From: Cellvibrio sp.
GTDB taxonomy: Bacteria; Pseudomonadota; Gammaproteobacteria; Pseudomonadales; Cellvibrionaceae
Length of the DNA stretch: 64,000 nucleotides
Assembly (NCBI GenBank): GCA_016712405.1
Contig: JADJRD010000001.1
Coordinates: 248,001-312,000, forward strand
Direction: 5' to 3'
The notes under the pieces are model-generated. The model was not told where the DNA came from. It saw only the letters and a program-made list of their open reading frames with translations, and made no database searches. Shown piece after piece: positions 25,918-34,335 of the stretch (positions are counted from its first letter, which is position 1; every line of letters begins with the position of its first letter). Both the position numbers and the translations under genes were made by a program.

Positions 25918-28314
25918 TTAAGAATAGGTGAGCGCTTCTTTGATGGTAAAACGCATGGCGTTGAGTGCAGGAATGAAAGCGGCAAGTATTGCACCTACCA
26001 TTGCGATCAATAACCAATAGAATAATCCACTGATCGATGTGGTTAGCGTTAATGGTTGTTGGCTAATAGATGCTAATACCTGAATCATGCAAAACGAAAA
26101 TAGAATTGCAACAGGAAATGCCAGTAGATAACTGCACAAGGTAATCAATAGGGATTCGTTAATTACCAGGGAAAAAATCGTTAAGTGTTTTGCGCCCAAG
26201 GTGCGCATAACAGCAAATTCCCGCAAGCGTTCATTGACGCTGGTGCTGATGATAATGGCCAAGCTGATAAAGCCAGCCAGAATCATGGTAACGGAAATCA
26301 TCACCAGCACTAGTACCATTATTTTTAAATGGCCGCTGCTACTAATTTTTCGATTGTTTTCAGTGGAAATTCCATGCAAATAGATATTGGATTGCTTGAG
26401 TGTTTTCTCCAATTGCACAGCGACATCATCAATAGAAGATGCAGTGGTGTCATCAAGCTCAATGCGCAGTGCATTGAGTTTGTGTGATTGTGGGTGAACA
26501 TAAAGACCTGCACCTGCTAATGGTTCGGCGATGATTCCAGCCAAGCGATATTGATAATTCGTTTCCCCAATTTGTAGATCAATCCTGTCGCCGAGCTTTT
26601 TTTCCGCAAAAAAATGGTGCCATGCAGTTTGATTGATTACGACTTCATCCAGTTCAGTATTAACCCCAGTGTCCTTTAGCCAGTTGCCATACATTAATTC
26701 AATGTTGAACATGTCTGTGTTGGGAGGCACTGCATACAAGTTAAGATTTCCGTGACCGCCATCGGGGTAAACTCGCTTAACTGCAAAACCGCTTGCGGTA
26801 ATCGGAGTCGCAGAATGGCGTGTAAAAAATTCTACGCGATTAATTCCTGGTATCTTTTCTATCTCTGTTTTTATTGAGTTAGTAGAAATCCAATCAGGAA
26901 AACGGGCTTCTATTTGATAGTGTCGGTGCTCTTGTGCTTGATCAGCTAACTTATCCCATGATGACAGTAAGTTTTGGCTGGACATAAAGGTAGCACCAGC
27001 AACCGCCAGGAGTATTAAGGTAAAAAACAAGCGTTGTCTGCGCCGAAACATATTTCTCAATATCATTATCCAGAGTGGAGAGATAAAACGGAATCTCCAT
27101 CCGGTTTGGTTTTTTTCTGCGGAGTAGTGTGAAATACCAACATCATCCAGAGCGGCTCTAATCGTTTTAATTGCTGCTGCCCGAATGGGAAATATTGACA
27201 TTACTAGAGGCAAGCCAATACAAAAAATAACATTCAATATCCATAAAGCTTTTGGTAAAGAATAATCGGTAATATTCAGATTTAATAAATTAGCCGCTAG
27301 ATTAATAAACCCATTGCCTGTCCAAATACCCATTGGAAAACCGATTATTAGTGCGATAACGCCGATTATGGTGAGCAGAATAAAATAGAGTGAAAAAATC
27401 TGCGTCGAACTGGCACCCAGAGTTTTCATAATGCCAATTTGTTGCACTTGTTGTGCTAAAAGCCCCCATATGGTTGTCGCAATTAACACCGCGCCTAATA
27501 CAACAGCCAGTAAACTAAATAAGAGTAACATTTGCAGGCCGGATTCCATCTGCGTTTGATGTGGATGCATTCCCAAGGGTGGAATTCTAATTTCTGTTAC
27601 ATCGACGATTGGTGCAATATCATCAACTATGTCTTCTGCAATATTTTCAATTGCCAAAGTGTTTTGTTTTTCCGGTTTGACCGTAAATTTAATAAAATGC
27701 GCATCAACCGGTTCTTGTAAATGTAAAAAACTGCTCTTCGACATATGTCCATAAACTATATGTTCTGTATTGGCAGGTGCCAAAGCTGGATCATGCACAC
27801 TGCCACTCACCCTTAGCGAATGAGTACTGCCGTTCTGCCCGATTAATTGAATGTTTTTGCCTATAAGGGTTTTCGCTACACCGAGTGCTTTACGCTCCAA
27901 TAAAATTTCATTGATACCAGACCATTCGCCTGCATCCAATGTGGGTTTATTAATTCGTACGCTTTGCAAATCAGGTAGCACAAAAATCAATGCCGTCACA
28001 AACTGATTCGGGGATATTTCAACCTTTGAATAAAATTGTCCGCCGATTTCTGCATCATTAATAGCGGGATTCTTGACTATTGTTGATAAGGCTTTTTCAA
28101 TTTCATCGTCTGAATTCTTTTTATCTACCATGATTTGTACAGAAGATGGATTGGTTGCCATATAGTTGCGTTGTACTTCACGCGTCAAGACAACATAGGC
28201 TAACAACATGGCGACAATAGCCGCAGAGCTGAATGCTATGGCAATCACCATCATGCTATAACGCTCAGGTGTGGCCGCTACATCACCCCATAATTTGCGC
28301 AGCGCCGTTTTCAT
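25918..28314 (-). CDS. ABC transporter permease, FtsX/MacB-type with two permease domains
   Basis: The 798-residue protein (from ATG 28314, overlapping the ATPase stop as ATGA) carries two FtsX-like permease units. It has an N-terminal helix, a periplasmic domain, three helices (about residues 265-385), then a second such set ending at the C-terminus. LLAQQVQQIGIMKTLGASSTQIF and VNERLREFAVMRTLGAKHLTIFS are the coupling motifs of the two halves. This layout matches AttFGH/YbbP-type exporters, which extrude peptides, lipids or hydrophobic compounds. It pairs with the LolD-like ATPase upstream and is probably controlled by the divergent TetR gene. Confidence 0.85.
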   Translation of the reverse strand: MKTALRKLWGDVAATPERYSMMVIAIAFSSAAIVAMLLAYVVLTREVQRNYMATNPSSVQIMVDKKNSDDEIEKALSTIVKNPAINDAEIGGQFYSKVEISPNQFVTALIFVLPDLQSVRINKPTLDAGEWSGINEILLERKALGVAKTLIGKNIQLIGQNGSTHSLRVSGSVHDPALAPANTEHIVYGHMSKSSFLHLQEPVDAHFIKFTVKPEKQNTLAIENIAEDIVDDIAPIVDVTEIRIPPLGMHPHQTQMESGLQMLLLFSLLAVVLGAVLIATTIWGLLAQQVQQIGIMKTLGASSTQIFSLYFILLTIIGVIALIIGFPMGIWTGNGFINLAANLLNLNITDYSLPKALWILNVIFCIGLPLVMSIFPIRAAAIKTIRAALDDVGISHYSAEKNQTGWRFRFISPLWIMILRNMFRRRQRLFFTLILLAVAGATFMSSQNLLSSWDKLADQAQEHRHYQIEARFPDWISTNSIKTEIEKIPGINRVEFFTRHSATPITASGFAVKRVYPDGGHGNLNLYAVPPNTDMFNIELMYGNWLKDTGVNTELDEVVINQTAWHHFFAEKKLGDRIDLQIGETNYQYRLAGIIAEPLAGAGLYVHPQSHKLNALRIELDDTTASSIDDVAVQLEKTLKQSNIYLHGISTENNRKISSSGHLKIMVLVLVMISVTMILAGFISLAIIISTSVNERLREFAVMRTLGAKHLTIFSLVINESLLITLCSYLLAFPVAILFSFCMIQVLASISQQPLTLTTSISGLFYWLLIAMVGAILAAFIPALNAMRFTIKEALTYS

Positions 28315-29027
28315 GCGGTCACCCATTCAGATGTGACAATTTCTCCATCTTTAAGCGTGATAATTCTATCGACGTGCTGGCTAATATCTCGCTCATGGCT
28401 GACGGTGATAATGGTTTTTCCTTCACGAGCCAATTGGGTAAAGAGTTGCATAATCTGGTCAGCATTAATTGAATCCAAATTACCAGTGGGTTCATCGGCT
28501 ACCAATAATGGAGGATCATTTGCCATTGCACGAGCAATAGCCACTCGTTGTTGTTGCCCGCCTGATAAAGCCGCCGGTAATTTAAACGCATGTTCGGCTA
28601 ATCCAACACGGTCCAATAATTCCATTGCTCGCGCGGTGCGTTTGCCGGGTGAAAATTGATTACAAAAATCCATAGGCAGTACAATATTTTCCTGTATGTT
28701 CAGTGTGGGAATTAACTGAAAGAATTGAAAAACAATGCCAATATTTTTCCCGCGCCATTGCGCTAAAGCATTTTGGCTCAAATTGATAATCGACTTCCCC
28801 TGAATAATAATATCGCCTGATGTGGAAGCATCAATTCCCGTAATTAAATTAATCAGTGTGGTTTTGCCACTACCGGATTTACCAACAATAGCAACACGCT
28901 CTCCTTGAGAGATATCCAAATTAATATTACGCAAGACCTCTACAGATGAACCCGCTGAATCATAGGATTTGGATAGATTGCGCAGTGATACCAGAGTAGA
29001 ACCAGCGGAGCTGTTGTTATACAACAT
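28311..29027 (-). CDS. ABC transporter ATP-binding protein, LolD/MacB type
   Basis: The start ATG at 29027 (MLYNNSSAGSTLVSL) has AAGGA upstream and is preferred to the frame start at 29135. The 238-residue ATPase has Walker A GKSGSGKTT, the Q-loop IVFQFFQLIPTLN, signature LSGGQQQRVAIARA, Walker B LLVADEPTGNLD, and the switch His in TVSHERD. These are characteristic of the LolD/MacB/FtsE branch. It is the first gene of the exporter operon and lies divergently from tetR. Confidence 0.9.
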   Translation of the reverse strand: MLYNNSSAGSTLVSLRNLSKSYDSAGSSVEVLRNINLDISQGERVAIVGKSGSGKTTLINLITGIDASTSGDIIIQGKSIINLSQNALAQWRGKNIGIVFQFFQLIPTLNIQENIVLPMDFCNQFSPGKRTARAMELLDRVGLAEHAFKLPAALSGGQQQRVAIARAMANDPPLLVADEPTGNLDSINADQIMQLFTQLAREGKTIITVSHERDISQHVDRIITLKDGEIVTSEWVTA

Positions 29028-29181
29028 ACAAGTTGAATCCTTTATAGTGTGAGCATCTGCCAAATCACCTTGGATTTGGGCGTCAAAAATAATAGGCGGC
29101 ACGATAATGTTTCTTTGGTCTGCCGCGAAGAACAAAAATATCCGGTTTGTTCGGATTCATTTTCGATAAGGTGCTAAAGCA

Positions 29182-29754
29182 ATGACCAGTCAGGAGCCAT
29201 CCCAGCCACACACCAAAGATCTGGTGTTGAATATTTTTCCAGCGGTAATGTTGGAAAAAGGCTATATCAAGATGACAGTGCAAGACATAATCAAGCGAGC
29301 CAATATTGGCCGCACAACCTTTTATGCGCACTTCACCAGTAAAGAAGATGTGTTGAAGGGTTCAATTGATCGTTTACGCGATAACCTATTATCTGCAGTG
29401 AGTCAGAATGAATCGGGTAGGGAAGGGCGCCTGACATTTACCTATTATTTTTTCGATCACATCATCAGCCATAACAAATTTTATGATGACCTTGTGGGGC
29501 GTGATGATTTTTTTATTGTAGAGCGTTACATTTTGCGAATGCTCACTGATTTACTTAATCGTGAAGTTAAACTAATCCCCGGTTGTGATGCGCAAAGCAG
29601 TAGAGCTGAGTTAATGGTGCAGTATTTAGTAGGCGCAATTTGGGCAACCAGCATTTGGACGCTTGAACGTAAACACTTGTCCGCAAAAATGGTCAATGAA
29701 TGTTTTCACGATATGGCGTTACCGGGATTGGAAAAGTTTATAAAAACCTTGTGA
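29182..29754 (+). CDS. TetR-family transcriptional regulator
   Basis: The 190-residue protein has the TetR N-terminal helix-turn-helix, with YIKMTVQDIIKRANIGRTTFYAHFTSKEDVL at about residues 27-58, and a helical ligand-binding C-terminal domain of the AcrR_C type. It is divergent from the ABC exporter, with 154 bases between start codons. It is therefore the likely repressor of the exporter in response to a transported compound. The ligand is unknown. Confidence 0.88.
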   Translation: MTSQEPSQPHTKDLVLNIFPAVMLEKGYIKMTVQDIIKRANIGRTTFYAHFTSKEDVLKGSIDRLRDNLLSAVSQNESGREGRLTFTYYFFDHIISHNKFYDDLVGRDDFFIVERYILRMLTDLLNREVKLIPGCDAQSSRAELMVQYLVGAIWATSIWTLERKHLSAKMVNECFHDMALPGLEKFIKTL

Positions 29755-29974
29755 ATTTTTCTTAGCTGTTTTTCGTTTTCTATCGATACTTATGATATTC
29801 GGTTATCGGCCAAGAACGGACATTGAGTTAACTTTACTGTGAGCCAAGATATTCAAATATTCCCAAATATTCACTTTGAATATTTATACTTAGAAAGTTT
29901 AAGGTGAATTAATCGGCTTACGTCCATGAGCGAAAGTTAGCATATGAATACACCCTCACGCTCATATTCCAAAC

Positions 29975-30520
29975 TCAACATTCTGTTTCAACTAGCGATT
30001 TAAGCGCGTTGTATCTTCTTGACGACGGAGCGTTATCAAAAAACTGATCAATAAGTGTGTCACTTCTTGAAATCTCCTTCATCATCTTGTGTTCCTTCTC
30101 TTTTGAGTTAATGAAATTAAGTATTTGTTGGTTGGCTGATTTTTTTAATTGAGCGTAGGTATTTTTTGCAGACTCAGGAACGTCATAAAAATATGAGTAG
30201 GAAACGCTGCCACTCTCAATTATTTCATCCAGAACAACTGCATCGCCACTAGGACTAATGGTTTCGTCGGCTGTTACAGATAAACTAACATCTATCTTTT
30301 TGCCGTTGTATTCAATCCATGCGTGCGAACTAACGCCATTCCACGTTCCATCGTTGACCCAACCAATAACAATTTTAGTTTCTATCCCAATTACCTCTTT
30401 ACAGTATTTGTATATGAAAAATGTAAGTAAGTAGCAGGCGCTGTTGAGTCCATGTTTTTTTACAAGTATACGATGAACCTTTCCAGCGAACGATGCTACT
30501 TCGTTTTCTTTATTTCCCAT
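29975..30520 (-). CDS. Transglutaminase-like cysteine protein
   Basis: The 181-residue protein fits the papain-like transglutaminase fold. A candidate triad is Cys29 (GLNSACYLLTFF, start of the core helix), His66 (SSHAWIEYNG) and Asp77 (KKIDVSL). Such domains act as proteases, amidases or transferases, and include the B proteins of lasso-peptide systems. The C-terminal 70 residues are helical and charged with no recognised domain. It is the last gene of the four-gene minus-strand operon 29975-32741, 77 bases after the preceding gene. No signal peptide is present, so it is probably cytoplasmic. Confidence 0.62.
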   Translation of the reverse strand: MGNKENEVASFAGKVHRILVKKHGLNSACYLLTFFIYKYCKEVIGIETKIVIGWVNDGTWNGVSSHAWIEYNGKKIDVSLSVTADETISPSGDAVVLDEIIESGSVSYSYFYDVPESAKNTYAQLKKSANQQILNFINSKEKEHKMMKEISRSDTLIDQFFDNAPSSRRYNALKSLVETEC

Positions 30521-30597
30521 CTTCCAACATCTCCAATTTTAAGGTTAGTCAACATTCAGCCAATAGTGTGCATTCAGTAGACTTTACTGCCCCGTAA

Positions 30598-30981
30598 TCA
30601 ATCTTTGTATTCTTTTAAAAAATCAATCGTAACCCAAGCATACTTAACATAGGAATCGATCTTGTAGCTCTGATAATACTTGCTCTTAAATGATTTCAGA
30701 GCGGTTTCATATTGGCACATTATCAATACCGCATCACTCGTTTGAGGCAAATTTTCGTTATCTAAAGTAACCAAAAATTTACCTTCCGGCTCACTTTCCA
30801 GAATAGCCTTCAAGTCAACTAAGACTTTGTTAATTAGACTAACTTTCCCTGCGCTCATTATTGCATCAGGCTTCTTTTTCGAAAGTTCTCTAATCTCCTT
30901 AAGTATCCCTAAAAAAATTGCGTTCGTGGCATTATAAATTTGCACAAATTTTTCTGTCGTTACATGCGTTTCGTCAATCAT
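30598..30981 (-). CDS. Hypothetical protein, paralogue of the preceding gene in the operon
   Basis: This 127-residue acidic/helical protein is unrecognised. It shares a core with the gene at 30978-31361: a KKxP motif near residues 36-38, a (L/M)INxV motif, a segment ending in E(N/D)LPxxSD, and a QY motif followed by a charged helix. Its ATG overlaps the stop of its paralogue (ATGA), so the two are translationally coupled. The pattern suggests a duplicated subunit or an effector/immunity pair. No function can be assigned. Confidence 0.65.
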   Translation of the reverse strand: MIDETHVTTEKFVQIYNATNAIFLGILKEIRELSKKKPDAIMSAGKVSLINKVLVDLKAILESEPEGKFLVTLDNENLPQTSDAVLIMCQYETALKSFKSKYYQSYKIDSYVKYAWVTIDFLKEYKD

Positions 30982-31361
30982 TTTTTAATAACCTTGCTTG
31001 GGGGGCCAGTTCTAATTTGACTTGGTTTATCATCCAATACGTAGTACCAGTGACCATGCTGTTGCTTGATATTGTCAGATCTATACCTTTCAGCTTCTTC
31101 CATATACTGGGCCAAAATCATGGTAACATCACTGTTACTCGGAAGGTCTTCATCTGCAAATTGCTCGAAGTCTTCGAATGGCATATATCTAGCACCCAGA
31201 ACAGTGTTTGAGTTTTCTATAACTCGGTTAATCATTTTTAGTTTGAACGGATTCAGCGTATCACTTGGAGACTTTTTGGCCAGAATTGTGATTTCCGAAT
31301 GAGCAGCCAAAAGTTGGCCAATTACTTTTTCAAGATTTTCAACATCATTTGCAGATTTCAT
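30978..31361 (-). CDS. Hypothetical protein, paralogue of the following gene in the operon
   Basis: This 127-residue protein shares the KKxP...INxV...EDLPSNSD...QYMEEAE pattern with its downstream neighbour. After that it has a different tail rich in aromatic and polar residues (GHWYYVLDDKPSQIR). A clear GAGG ribosome binding site lies four bases before the ATG. It starts 11 bases after the nuclease-like gene and ends in an ATGA overlap with the next, so it is in the middle of the operon. Confidence 0.65.
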   Translation of the reverse strand: MKSANDVENLEKVIGQLLAAHSEITILAKKSPSDTLNPFKLKMINRVIENSNTVLGARYMPFEDFEQFADEDLPSNSDVTMILAQYMEEAERYRSDNIKQQHGHWYYVLDDKPSQIRTGPPSKVIKK

Positions 31362-31372
31362 TTTTCCTCACA

Positions 31373-32741
31373 TCACGGACACTGTCGCCTAAATTGGACG
31401 TAGCTTCTAATAATAAAATCTATAGGGTGTCTTTGTTTGCTATCGAACACCTCAACCATCTGTTCAATATCAACATCAGAAAGAACCACAATTGCTTTAC
31501 GTTGCCCAGACCACAGATTAATTACTCTAGCCACTTCTGCCTTTTTCAAAGGATTGCGAGTAATAAAGACACCGAATCTACCTAAACTATCTTGTAAATA
31601 TCGATTAAGCTGATCTATGTGCTCGCGACTAATTTGGGCAACATTTTTCATTTCAAAAGTAATCTGCCTAGAGCCATAGTCGCTCATGATTTCCTTAAGG
31701 AATTCATGATTCCGACTGTTATAAAAAATCAAATCTCGAATACTCACACCGTCGTCAGTTCTGGCTTGCACTTGGGCAAAATCTAAATATGGATAAAGTA
31801 ATGACGGAAGCAGTTCTCCAATAGCACGCTCATAATTTACATCTGCGGCGTTATCTTTACCTGTAGGTAGTTTTTTTATTTGCTCAAACTTTCTTCGAGC
31901 CGAAATAATGGGAATTTGAGTAAATAATGGATCGCATTCGCAGTCATTAACTGTCCTTTCTTTTTCTTTTACAAATGCCTCAACAACACCGTAGTTATCT
32001 CGGTTATAAGTTAAAACTTTAACTTTAGTTAATTCTTCACCTTCATGGGCTATATCATCTTGGGGGCAATGATGTCTAAAGTATGAATCGTAATTAATCC
32101 ATGGGGTATGTCGCAGCCAGCGTTTAGGAACCAGTAGTAAAGGCTTTAGCGTTTCTGGGTGTATTGGTAGCTCTGCTGCAATGTCTTCAAATTTTTTCTT
32201 ATCATGGTTATACACGGAGCTGATTTTGACATTCTCCATAACTATTCCTAAGTTAGAGCATTCTTGATAGGTGTAATCGATAAGAAAGCTTTTCATAAAG
32301 TTACAGGCAATGTCACTTATCCTGTCTTTACCAATACTGTCTACAAAAAGCTGAATTTCTTCAAAATGTCGAAATCCGTTATCCCTATAGTAAGGAATTT
32401 GTTGAAATAGAGATAAAACTTCTTCAGCGCTTTTATTGCCAATCCGCTTTCCCTTACGAGTAGAGGAAACTCCTAAACCGACCTCTTCACACTCGGAAGC
32501 AACGATTAGCTGCTTCATCGCCTCCTCTACTTTCCCCGCCCCTGACTAAAGCACCTAAATTATTGAATGCTGCAACTATCATCTGATGAAGCCCCTTATC
32601 TGCTAATGAAGGGCTTTTCCAAATTAAAAATGGGTCGACATATAGAGGAATATCCTCATTTAAAAAGGGAATAGCAAAGTCCAAATCATTCTGCGGTGCA
32701 TAAATATCGTGAAACTCAGTGAACCTAGGTCTAATTAACAC
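31373..32741 (-). CDS. Predicted PD-(D/E)XK nuclease-fold protein, frameshifted here
   Basis: Two frames (32741-32487 and 32518-31373) join by removing one base from the G4/C4 run at about 32534-32537, giving a 455-residue protein. The start is GTG at 32741 with GAGG eight bases upstream. The N-terminus (RPRFTEFHDIYAPQ, then DFAIPFLNEDIPLYVDPFLIW) looks like a conserved uncharacterised family. The C-terminal third has the restriction-endonuclease order: a helix with Glu (YERAIGELLPSLLYP), Asp336 (SIRDLIFYN), and Glu363-x-Lys365 (ITFEMKN). A helix and the strand FGVFITRNP follow. This supports a nuclease fold. DNA or RNA target and activity are untested. Confidence 0.6.
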
Positions 32742-32890
32742 TCTTGTTCCTCATATGGCTGAGTCTTTTCCGTATTACATTCAAATAATTATTAGCTTCC
32801 GCTTTGGGCACAAAGCCGAATCTACCCCGAAACCCAAGCCAAGTCTATTACGCCACATTACAGCCAAAAACAATCCCCAAATAATCACGC

Positions 32891-32925
32891 GCCTAAAAAA
32901 CCGATTGCTCATCGGTTTTTTAGGC
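32891..32925. terminator. Palindromic terminator-like stem before the BlaI gene
   Basis: GCCTAAAAAACCGAT (32891-32905) and its complement ATCGGTTTTTTAGGC (32911-32925) surround a five-base loop. It forms a long stem with A and T tracts that could stop transcription in either direction. It sits between the nuclease operon (minus) and the BlaI/M56/Czc genes (plus) and may mark the edge of the inserted operon. The rest of 32742-32970 holds no gene I can support. Confidence 0.6.
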
Positions 32926-32970
32926 TTTAAGCTCTGCCGACATTGATTAGCGATTAAAGAGAGCGATTCT

Positions 32971-33345
32971 GTGCAACTCGGTGAATTGGAAAAAATGGTT
33001 TTGAATTACTTGTGGGAGCAGGGGAGTGCTGATGCCAAGCAGGTGCATGATCATTTTAAAAAATTGCGGGGCGGTAGTTTGAATACGATTCAAAGTACCT
33101 TGGACAGGTTGCATAAAAAGTCCATTCTCTTGCGCGAAAAACAAGGGCATGCCTATCAGTATCGTGTGGCTAAAGATAAAAAAGCCTTTATGGGCGACCT
33201 GATTCGAAAAGTGACGTTGGATTTTTCGCCGGATAATGATCAGTTGCTCGCGGCCTTTGTCAGTTTGTCGGCGGATATGGATGAATCGCAGTTGGATCGG
33301 CTGGAGCAATTGATTCGTCAGTATCGAGAGGACAAACAATCATGA
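32971..33345 (+). CDS. BlaI/MecI/CopY-family transcriptional repressor
   Basis: The 124-residue protein is a penicillinase-repressor-type winged helix. It shows LGELEKMVLNYLWEQGSADAKQVHDHF and LNTIQSTLDRLHKKSILLREKQGHAYQYRV, followed by a dimerisation helix region. In BlaI-like systems the repressor is cleaved or displaced when a membrane metallopeptidase is activated. The start is GTG at 32971 after AGAGAG. Its TGA overlaps the ATG of the M56 gene. Downstream CzcCBA genes suggest that it controls metal efflux rather than beta-lactam resistance. Confidence 0.88.
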   Translation: MQLGELEKMVLNYLWEQGSADAKQVHDHFKKLRGGSLNTIQSTLDRLHKKSILLREKQGHAYQYRVAKDKKAFMGDLIRKVTLDFSPDNDQLLAAFVSLSADMDESQLDRLEQLIRQYREDKQS

Positions 33346-34322
33346 TTGAAGGGCTTGCTGGACTCTTGATGAATCTCTGGATAATCGCAGCAATGGGTTT
33401 TGTGCTGGGGATTATTTTTATTTCACTTGCCGCTTCTTATTTGATTTCAATCCAATCCTGTTTTAATTCATCTGCCAAAGAAAAATTTATATGGGCTATG
33501 GCATTACTGCCTTGGATTAGCGGCGTTTTTTTTGTTTTATTGTGCCTTACACCTTCAATCACTCATGCGCTGGGTTGGTCGGTCGATCATTGTCATATTC
33601 ACAGCCACGGGCATCTATGTTGGCGACATCCATTAATGTTCGAATATGACAGTTGGAAAATGATTTTTGGATTGATAGTGACTGGCTTGGTGGTGTTGTC
33701 AATGTCAAAAATGTTGTTTCGTTATTACAGACAAGCCTCCAGCCTTGGCCTATTGCAAAGCCTTTCAACGAAACGTGAAAGTGATATTTATATTTACGAA
33801 AATGATCAGCCTCATGCATTTACGGCGGGTCTTGGATCACCCCAAATATTTATCAGCACAGGATTAATGAATCAATTGGATCAGCGGGAATTATCGATTG
33901 TGGTACAGCATGAAAGGCTGCATCAACAACGTCGTGATCCATTGAGATTATGGTTATTCAATCTATTGGTTTGTGTGTTGGGTCGATCAAGCCGTCGTCA
34001 ATTAAGTGAAGCTATGGAATTAGCGATTGAGCAATCGGTTGATGCCAGAGTGGCAATTTCTGCGCAAGATGCACCAGCAGTTGCACAAACCTTATTAAAA
34101 GTGAATCGTCTGGAGTTGCATTACTTTAAACGCTTCGCGATTTCCTGTGCATTTTGTACCACTGCGCTTGAAGCCAGAATTCAACAATTGCTGGCGCATT
34201 CACCGGGCCGACAATTTCCGCTCCTGAGTTTTGTTTTATCTATTTGCGCGATATGCATTACCGGTATTTACCATGCCGATGCACTTCACCATTTGCTTGA
34301 AAATTTTCTTCACCATCACTAA
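33342..34322 (+). CDS. M56-family (BlaR1-type) membrane metallopeptidase with His/Cys-rich loop
   Basis: The 326-residue protein has two early membrane helices, another near residues 107-124, and a cytosolic zinc-protease domain with HERLH at 190-194 (HEXXH). A final helix lies near the C-terminus. Between helices 2 and 3 the segment from 75 to 96 holds seven His and two Cys (SVDHCHIHSHGHLCWRH). This fits a periplasmic metal sensor, and the C-terminal tail also ends LHHLLENFLHHH. There is no penicillin-binding sensor domain as in BlaR1. It is coupled to the BlaI-type repressor and followed 13 bases later by the czcC-like gene, so it probably senses Zn, Co, Cd, Ni or Cu and relieves repression. 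Confidence 0.85.
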   Translation: MIEGLAGLLMNLWIIAAMGFVLGIIFISLAASYLISIQSCFNSSAKEKFIWAMALLPWISGVFFVLLCLTPSITHALGWSVDHCHIHSHGHLCWRHPLMFEYDSWKMIFGLIVTGLVVLSMSKMLFRYYRQASSLGLLQSLSTKRESDIYIYENDQPHAFTAGLGSPQIFISTGLMNQLDQRELSIVVQHERLHQQRRDPLRLWLFNLLVCVLGRSSRRQLSEAMELAIEQSVDARVAISAQDAPAVAQTLLKVNRLELHYFKRFAISCAFCTTALEARIQQLLAHSPGRQFPLLSFVLSICAICITGIYHADALHHLLENFLHHH

Positions 34323-34335
34323 TTAGGATCAGCTT

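Noticed and set aside
29755..29974. Possible small gene or RNA between tetR and the transglutaminase-like gene
   Set aside because: The AT-rich stretch has short AAATATTC repeats but no convincing frame, promoter or RNA fold.
29975..32741. Prophage or integrative element
   Set aside because: No integrase, attachment repeats or phage structural genes are visible; only a small operon is supported.
32719..32946. 75-codon plus-strand frame before the BlaI gene
   Set aside because: It overlaps the start of the nuclease-like gene and the terminator palindrome, with no family resemblance.
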